Below, in pieces: positions 42,572-51,819 of a stretch of DNA of 64,000 bases. The notes beneath the pieces are model-generated. The model was not told where the DNA came from, made no database searches, and saw only the letters and a list, made by a program, of their open reading frames with translations. Location: assembly GCA_910586395.1 (NCBI GenBank), contig CAJUFX010000003.1:189915-253914 (forward strand). The letters are read 5' to 3'. This DNA is from an uncultured Bacteroidales bacterium (GTDB lineage Bacteria > Bacteroidota > Bacteroidia > Bacteroidales > P3). Positions within the stretch are counted from its first letter, which is position 1, and every line of letters begins with the position of its first letter. The position numbers and the translations under genes were made by a program.

Positions 42572-43699
42572 ATGCGTATGGTCGTTTTTCAATCTACGTT
42601 TTTGTGGCGTCGCCTAAGCCACAACCTCGCAACGGCGGGCTTGGCCTGCGCATTGCTCTTGGGGACGGCAGCCTGCCGCCCGCAAGAGGGAAAGACCGTT
42701 TCCGAAAACGCGCGACCGGCGCAAGACCGGGACGGCAAACCGGCCAAAACCGACCGCAAGAAACAGAAATCGCAGAGCCTGCCCGGCTCCGGCGGCAAGA
42801 CCTGCGAAATCATCGTCGTATGCCCCAAGCCGTACTACGAAGGCCTGTTCCGCGACAGCCTGCAACATTTTTTCATGGAAGCGCAACCGCTGCTTAACCA
42901 AGGAGAGCCCCGCTTCACACTGGCCAACATCCAGCCCGAAGCCTTCCGCGACAACCCGATGTTCATGCACCACCGCAACATCATCGGCATAGAAATAGAC
43001 ACCGTTTTCAAAAAGAAACCCGTGGTCGAGATGAACGCCGACCGCTGGGCCCTGCCGCAAATCGTATTCTGGTTCAAGGTCGCCGACAGCCGTCAGTTCG
43101 ACTCGCTTTTCGACCGCTACAAAGCGTTCATGCGGCACAACATCTACGAAAAAGAGTACGAACGCATCCAACGCGTGTTCAAGAAAAGCGAAAACATTGA
43201 CCTGAGCCGCCATATCGAAAAGAACTACGGTTTTTCGCTGATTTTTCCGGATGGTTTCGAACTGGCCTCCTCCAAGAAAGACTTCGCTTGGATCCGTAAG
43301 GAAAGTAAACACGCCGGACAGGGCATTGTCTTCCAAACCTACCCCTATACCGATGCCGGAACGTTTACGTTGCCGCACATCCTCAAAAAACGCAACGAAA
43401 TGGTTTCCAATATTCCGGGACCGCTTGACGGTTCGTTCATGACCACCGAGACCGGCTACTCGGACGTCTATCCCGAAAGCCGGCCGATTCAAATCGACGG
43501 CCGCTACGCCGTAGAGACCCGGGGGCTTTGGAAACTGGAAGGCGACTTCATGGGCGGACCGTTCGTGAACTACGTTTTGGTGGATACGGCCCTGAACCAA
43601 GTCCTGATGATGGACGCTTACCTTTATTCGCCGCGCAAGCCCAAACGCGACCTGCTCATTCAGCTGGAAGCGATAGCCCGCGGACTTAAATTCCTGTAA
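42572..43699 (+). CDS. DUF4837-like lipoprotein
   Basis: The 375-residue protein has a hydrophobic leader ending in a lipobox (ACALLLGTAAC), a charged, Lys-rich linker (about 30-65), and a body with EIIVVCPKPYYEGLFRDSLQHFF, PMFMHHRNIIGIEIDT and ETRGLWKLEGDFMGGPFVNYVLVD. These blocks match my knowledge of the DUF4837 family, found in Bacteroidota and of unknown function. It leads a run of plus-strand genes up to ferritin, with short gaps. Confidence 0.75.
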   Translation: MRMVVFQSTFLWRRLSHNLATAGLACALLLGTAACRPQEGKTVSENARPAQDRDGKPAKTDRKKQKSQSLPGSGGKTCEIIVVCPKPYYEGLFRDSLQHFFMEAQPLLNQGEPRFTLANIQPEAFRDNPMFMHHRNIIGIEIDTVFKKKPVVEMNADRWALPQIVFWFKVADSRQFDSLFDRYKAFMRHNIYEKEYERIQRVFKKSENIDLSRHIEKNYGFSLIFPDGFELASSKKDFAWIRKESKHAGQGIVFQTYPYTDAGTFTLPHILKKRNEMVSNIPGPLDGSFMTTETGYSDVYPESRPIQIDGRYAVETRGLWKLEGDFMGGPFVNYVLVDTALNQVLMMDAYLYSPRKPKRDLLIQLEAIARGLKFL

Positions 43700-43718
43700 T
43701 ATTTAACAAAAACATTAT

Positions 43719-44762
43719 ATGGTCGTGATTGGCATTACCGGCACGTTGGGCGCCGGCAAAGGTACGGTGGTGGATTACATCGTATCGCATCTGCAATTCA
43801 AACACTACTCGGTACGGGACTTTCTAACGGAGGAGATAGCGAAAAACGGGCAGGCCGTAAACCGGGACAGCATGACCGAAACGGCCAACCGCCTGCGGGC
43901 CGAACACGGGCCTTCGTATATCGTGGATCAACTGTTCGATCGGGCGGTCAGCACCGGCCGGAACGCCATCATCGAAAGCGTACGCGCGACGGCCGAAGTG
44001 GAAGCTTTGCGGAAAAAGGCCGATGCCGACCCCAACCGGCGGTTTATGCTCCTTTCGGTGGACGCGCCCCTGGAAACCCGTTTTCAACGCATCCTCGTAC
44101 GCGGATCGGCGACCGACCATGTGGATTTCGAAACATTCAAGGCCAACGAGGCACGCGAAATGCACAACGCCGACCCGAACAAACAGAACCTGGCGGCCTG
44201 CATGGCGATGGCCGACGCCCGCATCGACAACAGCGGCAGTTTAGCCTACCTGCACGCACAGATAGACGAAATTCTGGCCGCCTACCGGCCACGACCCGAC
44301 TGGGACGAATATTTCATGGGGCTGTGCCACAGCGTGGCGCAACGCGCCACGTGCAACCGCGGCAAAAGCGGTTGCGTTATCGTGAAAGACAAACAGATTC
44401 TGGTGACGGGCTACGTCGGATCCCCGGCCCATCTGCCGCATTGCGACGACGTCGGACACCTGTTCAAGCAGACCGTCCACGAAGACGGCCATGTGTCAAC
44501 GCATTGCGTGCGGACCGTACACGCCGAACAGAACGCCATCTGCCAGGCGGCCAAGCGCGGCATCGCGTTAGAGGGCGCGACGCTCTACTGCACGATGACG
44601 CCCTGCCGTACCTGCGCCATGCTCATCATCAACTGCGGCATCCGGAACGTGATTTGCGAATACCGCTACCACGCCGGCGACGAATCGGAAGACATGTTCC
44701 GCATGGCCGGCGTTTCCTTAAAATATTTCCATGACGAAGTTCTGCAATATAACCGCCAATAA
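43719..44762 (+). CDS. P-loop kinase-like domain fused to dCMP/cytidine deaminase
   Basis: The 347-residue protein has two parts. Residues 1-190 are a P-loop NMP-kinase/dephospho-CoA-kinase-like domain with GTLGAGKGT (8-16), HYSVRDFL and an AIIESVRA strand. Residues 195-347 are a dCMP-deaminase domain with the zinc residues His268-Ala-Glu270 and PC296RTC299, plus GYVGSPAHLPHC and HCVRTVHAEQNA as in ComEB-type enzymes. It probably deaminates deoxycytidine nucleotides; the kinase part may sense or phosphorylate nucleotide. The layout recalls AvcD phage-defence deaminases, but it may be a housekeeping enzyme. Confidence 0.85.
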   Translation: MVVIGITGTLGAGKGTVVDYIVSHLQFKHYSVRDFLTEEIAKNGQAVNRDSMTETANRLRAEHGPSYIVDQLFDRAVSTGRNAIIESVRATAEVEALRKKADADPNRRFMLLSVDAPLETRFQRILVRGSATDHVDFETFKANEAREMHNADPNKQNLAACMAMADARIDNSGSLAYLHAQIDEILAAYRPRPDWDEYFMGLCHSVAQRATCNRGKSGCVIVKDKQILVTGYVGSPAHLPHCDDVGHLFKQTVHEDGHVSTHCVRTVHAEQNAICQAAKRGIALEGATLYCTMTPCRTCAMLIINCGIRNVICEYRYHAGDESEDMFRMAGVSLKYFHDEVLQYNRQ

Positions 44763-45852
44763 GGAAGCCGGCCAGCGGAGGACGTCTTACCGCCGGCTGT
44801 GCGACAGTCCGCAAGGCGCGGACATTCCGCTCTTCGCACAGGCGTGGTGGCTGGACGCGGCCTGTCCGGAAGAATGGACGGTACTGACCTGCCCCGACCG
44901 ACCGGAATGTTCGGACGGAGGGTCTGAAACGGCTTATAGGGAAGATGCAGCAAAAAACGTATGGCCGAAAGCCGCCATGCCGGTGCATACCCCCTACGGG
45001 AACACGGTGCGGATGGCACTTTTCACGCAGAACACCTCCATCTATCTACCACCTGTAAATCAGACGAAAGAGCAAAAAATCCTCGAAGAATTAGCCGATG
45101 CGCTGAGCCGATACCGCTACGTTCAGGTGCAATTCCCGCCGGAACAACGACAGGCCCAACCTTTTTATTGGCACGGGATGGATTTATGCGTCCGCTATAC
45201 CTATCGTTTAGAAAGACTGCGGACATGGCGGGAACAAGGCGGCCCCGAAAGTATCGAGAACGCCTTGTTGGACGGCATGAGCCGCGGCCGTCAACGCCTC
45301 CGCCTGGCCGAACGGCAGGCCTTGCGGGTCAAGACCTGTACGACGGCCGAAATGACCGACCTCTACCGCGCCATTTTCGCACGCCAAGGCATCCGGAAAA
45401 AATCACACGAAACGGCGCGTTTGGAACGGTTGATTGAAACGACGTTGCAACGTCGGCAGGGTAGCCTGTGGGGTTGCTACGATGCCGACGGCCGGCTGCA
45501 ATCGGCCGCCTTCATCGCCTGGCAGGGACGGACAGCCTACTACGTGGCTGGCGGCAGTCGTAAAAAAAATCCACACGCCCAAACGCTCGTTCTGTACAAA
45601 GCCATCACATCCTGCGCCGCATTTTGCGACATATTCGATTTCGAGGGCTCCATGATCAAGGGCATCGCGCAATTCTTCCGGGGATTCGGCGCCGTCCCCT
45701 GCCCTTATATCGTACTGAGCGGCCGCAAGCCGGATCTTTTCACGCGGGCTTGGCGCAAACTCGGCCGCCGGTTCAAAAAACGGCCCGCAAGCGATGCCGG
45801 TGAGCCATCCGGCAATACCCCGATTCCCGACAACCGTCCGCCGCAAATATAA
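44731..45852 (+). CDS. GNAT/FemAB-like acyltransferase
   Basis: The 373-residue protein overlaps the previous gene by 32 nt. The C-terminal half has GNAT-like sequence (LYRAIFARQGIRKK, GCYDADGRLQSAAFIAWQGRTAYYVAGG, HAQTLVLYKAI) of the FemAB/BioF2 group, often found in polysaccharide loci where it adds acyl or aminoacyl groups. It ends in a low-complexity Pro/Asn tail. Its neighbour is a deacetylase-glycosyltransferase fusion, so a surface-glycan role is plausible but not shown. Confidence 0.72.
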   Translation: MTKFCNITANKEAGQRRTSYRRLCDSPQGADIPLFAQAWWLDAACPEEWTVLTCPDRPECSDGGSETAYREDAAKNVWPKAAMPVHTPYGNTVRMALFTQNTSIYLPPVNQTKEQKILEELADALSRYRYVQVQFPPEQRQAQPFYWHGMDLCVRYTYRLERLRTWREQGGPESIENALLDGMSRGRQRLRLAERQALRVKTCTTAEMTDLYRAIFARQGIRKKSHETARLERLIETTLQRRQGSLWGCYDADGRLQSAAFIAWQGRTAYYVAGGSRKKNPHAQTLVLYKAITSCAAFCDIFDFEGSMIKGIAQFFRGFGAVPCPYIVLSGRKPDLFTRAWRKLGRRFKKRPASDAGEPSGNTPIPDNRPPQI

Positions 45853-45858
45853 GCCGTC

Positions 45859-48681
45859 ATGGAAGAAATCGTACGCTATACCCTTTCGTTCCTGCTCCGG
45901 GACGACCCGTTCTACACGGAAAAGGTGGGCTATACGGCCGATAAGGCCGAATGGCCGCAGTACGCGCTCGTTATCGTACCCTCCGCCTTTTTCAGCCAAG
46001 ACTACGGCACGCCCCGCAGCCTGCCGCCGGCGCAGCCCGCCCTTTTGGACGGGCTGCCCGTTCCATACGGCCAAAACCGTATGGAACGGTACGCGCACGC
46101 CCAAGGCGAGACGCTGGTCTTACACGCGGATTTCGTGGCGGCCGCCTACTTTATGCTGAGCCGTTACGAAGAGTGGATGCGCCCCACGGAACGGGACGCG
46201 CACGGCCGTTTCCCCGGCCGCGAAAGTTGGGCGGCGCGTGCCGGCTGCCTCGACCGCCCGCTCGTGGACGAATACGGCCTGTGGCTGAAGGCCCGCATAG
46301 ACAAACACGTAGGCCGTCCGGTGGACGATGTACCGGAATCGGTCTGGCACCCCGGCCTCAAACGTATTTACCTGACCCACGACATTGACGCCCCTTTCCT
46401 TTACCAATCGGCCAAGGGACGGATACGTTCGTTGCTGGAAGGACGCGGATGGCGTAAGACGTTCGCCCATCGTTCCGGCGGTCACGCCCGCGATCCATAC
46501 GATACTTTCGCTACGGTTTTCGCGCTGGACAACAGCCTAAAAAAAACTTTAAATAAAAACAATTCAAATCCTGTCGTTCAAGATATTTACTTTATAAAAT
46601 CTCGCGGAAAACACCGCTACGACAAGCCGCGTTACCGCCTCGGCGGGCGCGCGCTACGCGGACTGCGCGACCGCATCCTGCGGCAGGGAGCGACCATCGG
46701 CCTGCACATTTCCTACACGGCGGGCGGGCGGCCGGAACGTATCGGCAAAGAGAAACGGCATTTGGAAAAAACCTGGGGCGTGAACCTGCGTCTCTCCCGG
46801 CACCATTTCCTACGGTTTCAAGCGCCGTCGCAAATCCGCCATCTGGCTGAAAACGGCCTTACGGATGACTTCACGATGGGCTTTGCCGATACGGCAGGCT
46901 TCCGCCTGGGTACGGCGCGCCCGGTGCGCGCCATCGATCCGGCCGCCCGCCGCCTGACGGCCGTCACCTACCACCCGTTGCTCTGCATGGACAGTAGCCT
47001 GTTCGACGCCAAATACATGCATCTGGACGAGGCGCAGGCCCGACAAACACTCCATACCCTGCTCGACCGCGCCCATGCCGTAGGCGGCGAAGCCTGTCTG
47101 CTTTGGCACAACACCTCCTTCATGCACGACGGCCACGGCGGAGCCGCCGAAACCAACACGCCGGCCGGCCGCCCCCCTGTCCCCGGAGCAGACCCCATCC
47201 GTATCGCCTACGATACCCCTCGCCGCCTCTATGCGGATGCCTGTACGCATATCGCTCATTTACATTGCACCGAATTTCATCCCCACCTACGTATTTTATT
47301 ATTGTGCGACATGTTCCCGCCCGACTTCGCGCCGCGCATGGGTTATTTGGTCCACTACCTGAAAATCTTGGGCCACAGCGTAACCGTCGTGACCGAAAGC
47401 ATGGAGGAAACGGGGTCGTTTGCCTTTTTACGGGAGGATACCGAAGTACACGCGTGCCGTTTTCCCAGCCTTTTCAAAGCCCACTTCGGCCTCAGAAACA
47501 AGAAACGCACTATTTACGACCTTTCCTCTCGCCTCTGCGCCAATCGGCCTTTCGACCTTTTGCTGTGCAGCACCTACCGCACATTCCCGCTATCGGCCGC
47601 CGCCCGTCTGGCCCGCCGCTACGACCTGCCCTGGATGGCCGACCTGCGCGATCTCATCGAACAATATCCGGACTGCGGCTTTATCGCACGCCCCCTGCCC
47701 GACGTTAAAGGACTTGAACAATGGTTCGGCCGCCTTTTCGGGCTCACACAGATTCAAAAACGTAACCGCTTATTACGTCAAGCCGATGCCCTATCCACCA
47801 TATCGCCCTGGCATACAGAGCTATTGAAACACGTAGTGCCTCAGCCCGATCACGTAGCCTGGATTGCCAACGGCTACGATCCGGACCTCTATGCCTTCTC
47901 AGCCCAATCCGCCACGACATTTGACATCCTATATACCGGCCGCCTCATCAGCACACGCTTACGCGACCCGTCTTTGCTGCTGCAAGCCGTGGAAAAAGGC
48001 CGTCACGAACAAGCCCCCTGGGCACAGGCCACCCGCCTTGTCTTTTACAGCGACCGGCATTCACAACAGCAGATAACCGAATTGGCCGCCCGCATCGCCC
48101 CCGGCCTATCCGTCAGCACCCCCGAAAAGCCCGACGCCGACGCACCCGTACAACTGCACGACTACATCGCCTCGAACGAGCTTCCGAAAGTCATGAACCA
48201 CGCTTCCGTCCTGCTGGTCCTGACCAACCGCGACCAAGCACAGACACCCCCCGGCCTATCGGATACACCGGCGGCCGAACTGGCCCGGACCCATCTCTAC
48301 CGACCTTGGCGGTGGTTTTTTCAGAAATCCGCCGACCGGAAGCCACAAGGCGTATTGACCACCAAACTCTTCGAAGCTCTGGGCGTTGAAAAACCGATTC
48401 TGTGCATCCGCAACGACCACGGGCCGATCGCCGCCTTACTCCGCGAGAGCGGCCAAGGCCTTGCCGCCGACACCGTAGCCGAAGTGGAAGAATACCTCCA
48501 AGCCGCCTACACCCAATGGAAAACGCAAGGCTACACGCACACCCCCGGCTCATCCGAACTGCGTACACACTACCGCCGCGACCATCAGGCCCGTCAATTC
48601 GAACATTGTTTTTTTCAACTACTTGGCATGGATTTTGTAGAACAAGACAATTTGTCCGTACAGGACACGCCATCCATATAA
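45859..48681 (+). CDS. Polysaccharide deacetylase-like protein fused to a GT4-type glycosyltransferase
   Basis: The 940-residue protein joins two enzymes. Residues 1 to about 470 resemble the deacetylase family with an N-terminal DUF7033-like region: SRYEEWMRPTERDAHGRFPG, the metal-site-like YLTHDIDAPF, IGLHISYTAGG, SRHHFLRF and TYHPLLCMD. From about 474 (LRILLLCDMFPPDFAPRMGYLVHYL) to 930 it is a GT-B glycosyltransferase (LLCSTYRTFPLSAAARL, ADLRDLIEQYPD, FDILYTGRL, LTTKLFEALGVEKPIL). No separate ribosome site exists at the junction, so it is one polypeptide. An AT-rich patch lies at about 46530-46610. Likely a surface-glycan enzyme. Confidence 0.82.
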   Translation: MEEIVRYTLSFLLRDDPFYTEKVGYTADKAEWPQYALVIVPSAFFSQDYGTPRSLPPAQPALLDGLPVPYGQNRMERYAHAQGETLVLHADFVAAAYFMLSRYEEWMRPTERDAHGRFPGRESWAARAGCLDRPLVDEYGLWLKARIDKHVGRPVDDVPESVWHPGLKRIYLTHDIDAPFLYQSAKGRIRSLLEGRGWRKTFAHRSGGHARDPYDTFATVFALDNSLKKTLNKNNSNPVVQDIYFIKSRGKHRYDKPRYRLGGRALRGLRDRILRQGATIGLHISYTAGGRPERIGKEKRHLEKTWGVNLRLSRHHFLRFQAPSQIRHLAENGLTDDFTMGFADTAGFRLGTARPVRAIDPAARRLTAVTYHPLLCMDSSLFDAKYMHLDEAQARQTLHTLLDRAHAVGGEACLLWHNTSFMHDGHGGAAETNTPAGRPPVPGADPIRIAYDTPRRLYADACTHIAHLHCTEFHPHLRILLLCDMFPPDFAPRMGYLVHYLKILGHSVTVVTESMEETGSFAFLREDTEVHACRFPSLFKAHFGLRNKKRTIYDLSSRLCANRPFDLLLCSTYRTFPLSAAARLARRYDLPWMADLRDLIEQYPDCGFIARPLPDVKGLEQWFGRLFGLTQIQKRNRLLRQADALSTISPWHTELLKHVVPQPDHVAWIANGYDPDLYAFSAQSATTFDILYTGRLISTRLRDPSLLLQAVEKGRHEQAPWAQATRLVFYSDRHSQQQITELAARIAPGLSVSTPEKPDADAPVQLHDYIASNELPKVMNHASVLLVLTNRDQAQTPPGLSDTPAAELARTHLYRPWRWFFQKSADRKPQGVLTTKLFEALGVEKPILCIRNDHGPIAALLRESGQGLAADTVAEVEEYLQAAYTQWKTQGYTHTPGSSELRTHYRRDHQARQFEHCFFQLLGMDFVEQDNLSVQDTPSI

Positions 48682-48718
48682 AACGGAAATACAAGGCTAT
48701 TCTAAAAAAACAAATATC

Positions 48719-49201
48719 ATGAACCTGACTAAAAAACTCGAAAAAGCGATCAATCAGCAAATCACGGCTGAATTTTGGTCCTCCCGCCTCTACACGGCCA
48801 TGTCGTTCTACTGCGAAAAGAACGGCTTGGACGGCTTCGCCCACTGGCTCAGAAAACAAGCGGAAGAAGAAAACGAACACGCCTACAAAATGGCATCCTT
48901 CCTCATGAAGCGCGGCGGTACCGTCGCGATGGGCAAGGCGGAAGACACGCCGGGCACGTGGAAAGACCTCGCCGACGTATTCAAAGCCGTTTACGCGCAC
49001 GAATGCAAAGTATCCAAAATGATTGACGACATCGTTACGTTGGCGGTCGCTGAGAAAGACAGGGCCGTCGAATTGTTTTTCTGGGATTTCGTCCGCGAAC
49101 AGATCGAAGAGGAAGAAACGGCCGCCGCGATTGCTGAACGCATCGAAAAATTCGGCAAAACGCACCTCTACGAGCTCAACCAACAGATGATGAGCCGTTA
49201 A
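48719..49201 (+). CDS. ftnA: Ferritin
   Basis: The 160-residue protein is a typical four-helix bacterial ferritin, with ferroxidase residues at Glu18 (ITAEFWSSRLYTAMSFY), the EEENEHAYKMASFL helix (second metal site) and the EQIEEEETAA segment. It stores iron as a 24-mer in the cytoplasm. It lies 37 nt after the fusion gene. A repeat and a terminator follow. No iron-responsive operator is obvious. Confidence 0.95.
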   Translation: MNLTKKLEKAINQQITAEFWSSRLYTAMSFYCEKNGLDGFAHWLRKQAEEENEHAYKMASFLMKRGGTVAMGKAEDTPGTWKDLADVFKAVYAHECKVSKMIDDIVTLAVAEKDRAVELFFWDFVREQIEEEETAAAIAERIEKFGKTHLYELNQQMMSR

Positions 49202-49203
49202 AA

Positions 49204-49335
49204 GACGTGTCATAAAGGTCAATCCGTTGCATTATTATCGGGATTCAGACGCCGTCACGTACGTTAAGTACGCCCTTTCGTCCTCCCCCTCAATGCCCGG
49301 CATCTTGACCTCTCGGATACGCCTTACAAAGTGCT
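49204..49335 (+). repeat. Dispersed ~131-bp repeat, copy B
   Basis: This is the second copy of the element at 15366-15496, in opposite orientation, beginning 3 nt after the ferritin stop. It shares GTGTCATAAAGG, ATTATCGGGATTC, the ACGTAC/GTACG hairpin, CCCTCAATGCC and CATCTTGACCTCTC. No coding potential. Confidence 0.75.
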
Positions 49336-49380
49336 AAACAGGAGCATGCCCAAATATAAATTCGGCATACCCCATAGCAA

Positions 49381-49410
49381 AAAAAGGAGAGGTCCCCCCT
49401 CTCCTTTTTT
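49381..49410. terminator. Terminator between ferritin and hydG
   Basis: GGAGAGG (49386-49392) pairs with CCTCTCC (49398-49404), flanked by five As and a run of Ts, so it can work in both directions. Confidence 0.85.
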
Positions 49411-49474
49411 ATTGCCTCCAAGGTCCCAAAACGGACGGGCGCCGCAAGACCACCGTCCCCGACCTGCAAAAAGC

Positions 49475-50893
49475 TTAAAACAACTGGTCGCGCTTGTCTT
49501 CGGTCTCTAATTTCTGCAAGCGGTCGAGCAAGGCCTGCTTCATCTCGCCTTCGGGCATCTTAGACAACTCACGCTTAATCAACGCGTCGCCCTCCTTACG
49601 CGTTTCATCGCTCGCATAATCTTTCAAATATTCCGCCAAGGTCATCAACGCATTGGGCGTACAGAAACGGCCGATGAACCCCGGAATCGCATACTCCATA
49701 AAATGTTCGCCGGTGCGTCCCACCCGATAGCAGGAGGTACAGAAAGACGGGATAAAGTCCCGCGACAACAGCCAACGGATCGCCCCGTCCAAGGTCCGGT
49801 TATCGGCAATCTGAAACTGTTCCTTTTCCAATTTCTGCGCTTCGGTAATGGAGGCCTTCTCGTGATAGGCCCCGATTTCGAGCCGCGTCCCGGCATCGAT
49901 TTGCGAAACGCCGAACTCCATGACTTCGTCGCGGACGGCCGAAGACTCCCGCGCCGTCATGATCAAGCCCGTGTATGGCACGGCCAAACGCAATATGGCC
50001 ACAAGTTGCTTGAACTGCTCGTCCGTTGTCTGATATTTCAAATCCAAATCCAAACCGTTGGCCGGCTGAATGCGCGGAAAACTGATGGTATGCGGTCCCA
50101 CGCCGTAACGCCTCTGCAAATGCAAGGCATGGGACACCAACCCCATAACCTCGAAGCGCCAGTCGTACAACCCGAACAGCGCGCCTATGCCCATATCGTC
50201 GCAACCGGCCTCAAACGCGCGGTCCATGCCGTTGAGACGCCACATATAATTGCCTTTCAGCGTATCGGCCGGATGATATTTGGCATAAGTCTCCTTATGA
50301 TAGGTTTCCTGAAAAATCTGATAGGTGCCGATACCGGCCTGCTTGACCGTCTTGAAACCCGCGACGTCCAAGGGAGCGGCGTTGATATTGACGCGGCGGA
50401 TTTCGCCGTGTCCGTTCTTGGTGCCATAGACCACCTCCACCGTATGGGCGATAAATTCGGGCGAATAGACGGGCGACTCGCCATAGACGAGAATCAGACG
50501 CTTGTGTCCTTCGGCCTCCAAGGCCTTGACTTCCGCCACCAATTCCGAATCCGTCAGTGTCCGGCGCACCGTCGTGCGCAGACTGCGGCGAAAACCGCAA
50601 TACGTACAATCGTTGACGCAATGGTTGCCGATATACAGCGGCGCGAACAGCACGATGCGGTTGCCATACACCTCGCGTTTGAGTTTGCGGGCGGCCTGAT
50701 AGATTTCCTCCAGCAATTCCGGACTTTTGACCGCCAGCAAGGCCGCCGTTTCCTCCAAACTCAGTGCCTTCTTTTCCAAACTCTTGGCTAAAACCTCACG
50801 CACCCGGCCGGCATCTTCCTTCTGTTCCAACAGCCGAAAGATATAAGCGTCGTCTATAAAATCGACCGCGCCTTTCGACAATGTCATATCCAT
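49475..50893 (-). CDS. hydG: [FeFe]-hydrogenase maturation radical SAM enzyme HydG
   Basis: The 472-residue protein has the radical SAM motif Cys92, Cys96, Cys99 (CVNDCTYC) and the C-terminal auxiliary cluster signature CX2CX22C (Cys385, Cys388, Cys411), which separates HydG from ThiH. HydG splits tyrosine to give CO and cyanide for the H-cluster. hydE, hydF and the hydrogenase are not in the window. It begins 2 nt after yicC and has no promoter of its own in sight. Confidence 0.93.
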   Translation of the reverse strand: MDMTLSKGAVDFIDDAYIFRLLEQKEDAGRVREVLAKSLEKKALSLEETAALLAVKSPELLEEIYQAARKLKREVYGNRIVLFAPLYIGNHCVNDCTYCGFRRSLRTTVRRTLTDSELVAEVKALEAEGHKRLILVYGESPVYSPEFIAHTVEVVYGTKNGHGEIRRVNINAAPLDVAGFKTVKQAGIGTYQIFQETYHKETYAKYHPADTLKGNYMWRLNGMDRAFEAGCDDMGIGALFGLYDWRFEVMGLVSHALHLQRRYGVGPHTISFPRIQPANGLDLDLKYQTTDEQFKQLVAILRLAVPYTGLIMTARESSAVRDEVMEFGVSQIDAGTRLEIGAYHEKASITEAQKLEKEQFQIADNRTLDGAIRWLLSRDFIPSFCTSCYRVGRTGEHFMEYAIPGFIGRFCTPNALMTLAEYLKDYASDETRKEGDALIKRELSKMPEGEMKQALLDRLQKLETEDKRDQLF

Positions 50894-50895
50894 GT

Positions 50896-51819
50896 TTACA
50901 ATATATTAAACAGTTGTTCTTTGATTTTTTCCAATTCGTCTTTCATCTCCACGACCAAACGCTGCATCTCCACCTCGTTGGCTTTGGAGCCGAGCGTATT
51001 GATTTCGCGGCCCATCTCCTGGGCGATGAAGCCGAGTTTCTTACCCGCGCCGGCTTCGTCCACACTCTCGCGGAAATAACGGCAATGCTTGGCCAAACGC
51101 ACTTTTTCCTCGGTGACATCCCACTTTTCCAGATAGTATATCAGACTTTCCTCGAAGCGGTTGCGCGCATCGGGTTGACTTTCCCATTGCGCGTTCCATT
51201 CCTGCAACGCCTTATTCAACTTCTCTTTGATACGGTCCAGGCGGCCTTTCTCAAACGGTTCCACGGCCGCCAATTTCTCCTCTATGAGCGAAACCCGCAA
51301 CAGCAGGTCTTTCTTCAGTCCCTCGGCCTCCTGTACCCTGAAACGATCTACGGCCGTCAGCACCTCGTCCGTCAGGCCCCGCAGTTCCTCCGCCGCGGCC
51401 GCCAGTTCCTCCGGCCCGCACTCGGCTTCTTCCGGCTTGCGCCAGGCATCGGGCTGCATCGCCAACGCCTGCCCCAACACGGCCGGTAACCAGGCCTTGG
51501 CCTCGCCCGACAGACCATCCTGCCCCGCGCACCACTGCGAAAACTGCCGGTAGGCCTTGTCCAAAAAGCCCGTCTGCAACTCCGAAAAACGGCTCGCGTC
51601 CTCAACTTCGTTCCGCACCGTCACAACCACTTCCACCTTGCCGCGTTGCAGGCGGTCGGCCACAAGGCCGCGCAGTTCGTGCTCCAATTCCCTATACGGC
51701 CCGCTCCAGCGCCACGTCGCATCCAAAACCTTGGAATTGACGCATTTGATTTCCATGCTGATTTTTTTACCCCGCCATACGCGGTTCCCTTTGCCGTAGC
51801 CGGTCATCGATTTAATCAT
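50896..51819 (-). CDS. YicC-family endoribonuclease
   Basis: The 307-residue protein begins MIKSMTGYGKG and has the family C-terminus with RFEESLIYYLEKWDVTEEKVRLAKH, LGFIAQEMGREINTLGSKAN. The middle (about 90-200) is variable and coiled-coil-like. YicC proteins are metal-dependent RNases found across bacteria. It has a clear promoter upstream and hydG is downstream in the same transcript. Confidence 0.93.
   Translation of the reverse strand: MIKSMTGYGKGNRVWRGKKISMEIKCVNSKVLDATWRWSGPYRELEHELRGLVADRLQRGKVEVVVTVRNEVEDASRFSELQTGFLDKAYRQFSQWCAGQDGLSGEAKAWLPAVLGQALAMQPDAWRKPEEAECGPEELAAAAEELRGLTDEVLTAVDRFRVQEAEGLKKDLLLRVSLIEEKLAAVEPFEKGRLDRIKEKLNKALQEWNAQWESQPDARNRFEESLIYYLEKWDVTEEKVRLAKHCRYFRESVDEAGAGKKLGFIAQEMGREINTLGSKANEVEMQRLVVEMKDELEKIKEQLFNIL

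Noticed and set aside
43719..49201. Phage-defence island
   Set aside because: Apart from the kinase-deaminase fusion there are no restriction, toxin or other defence genes; neighbours look like surface-glycan and iron-storage genes.
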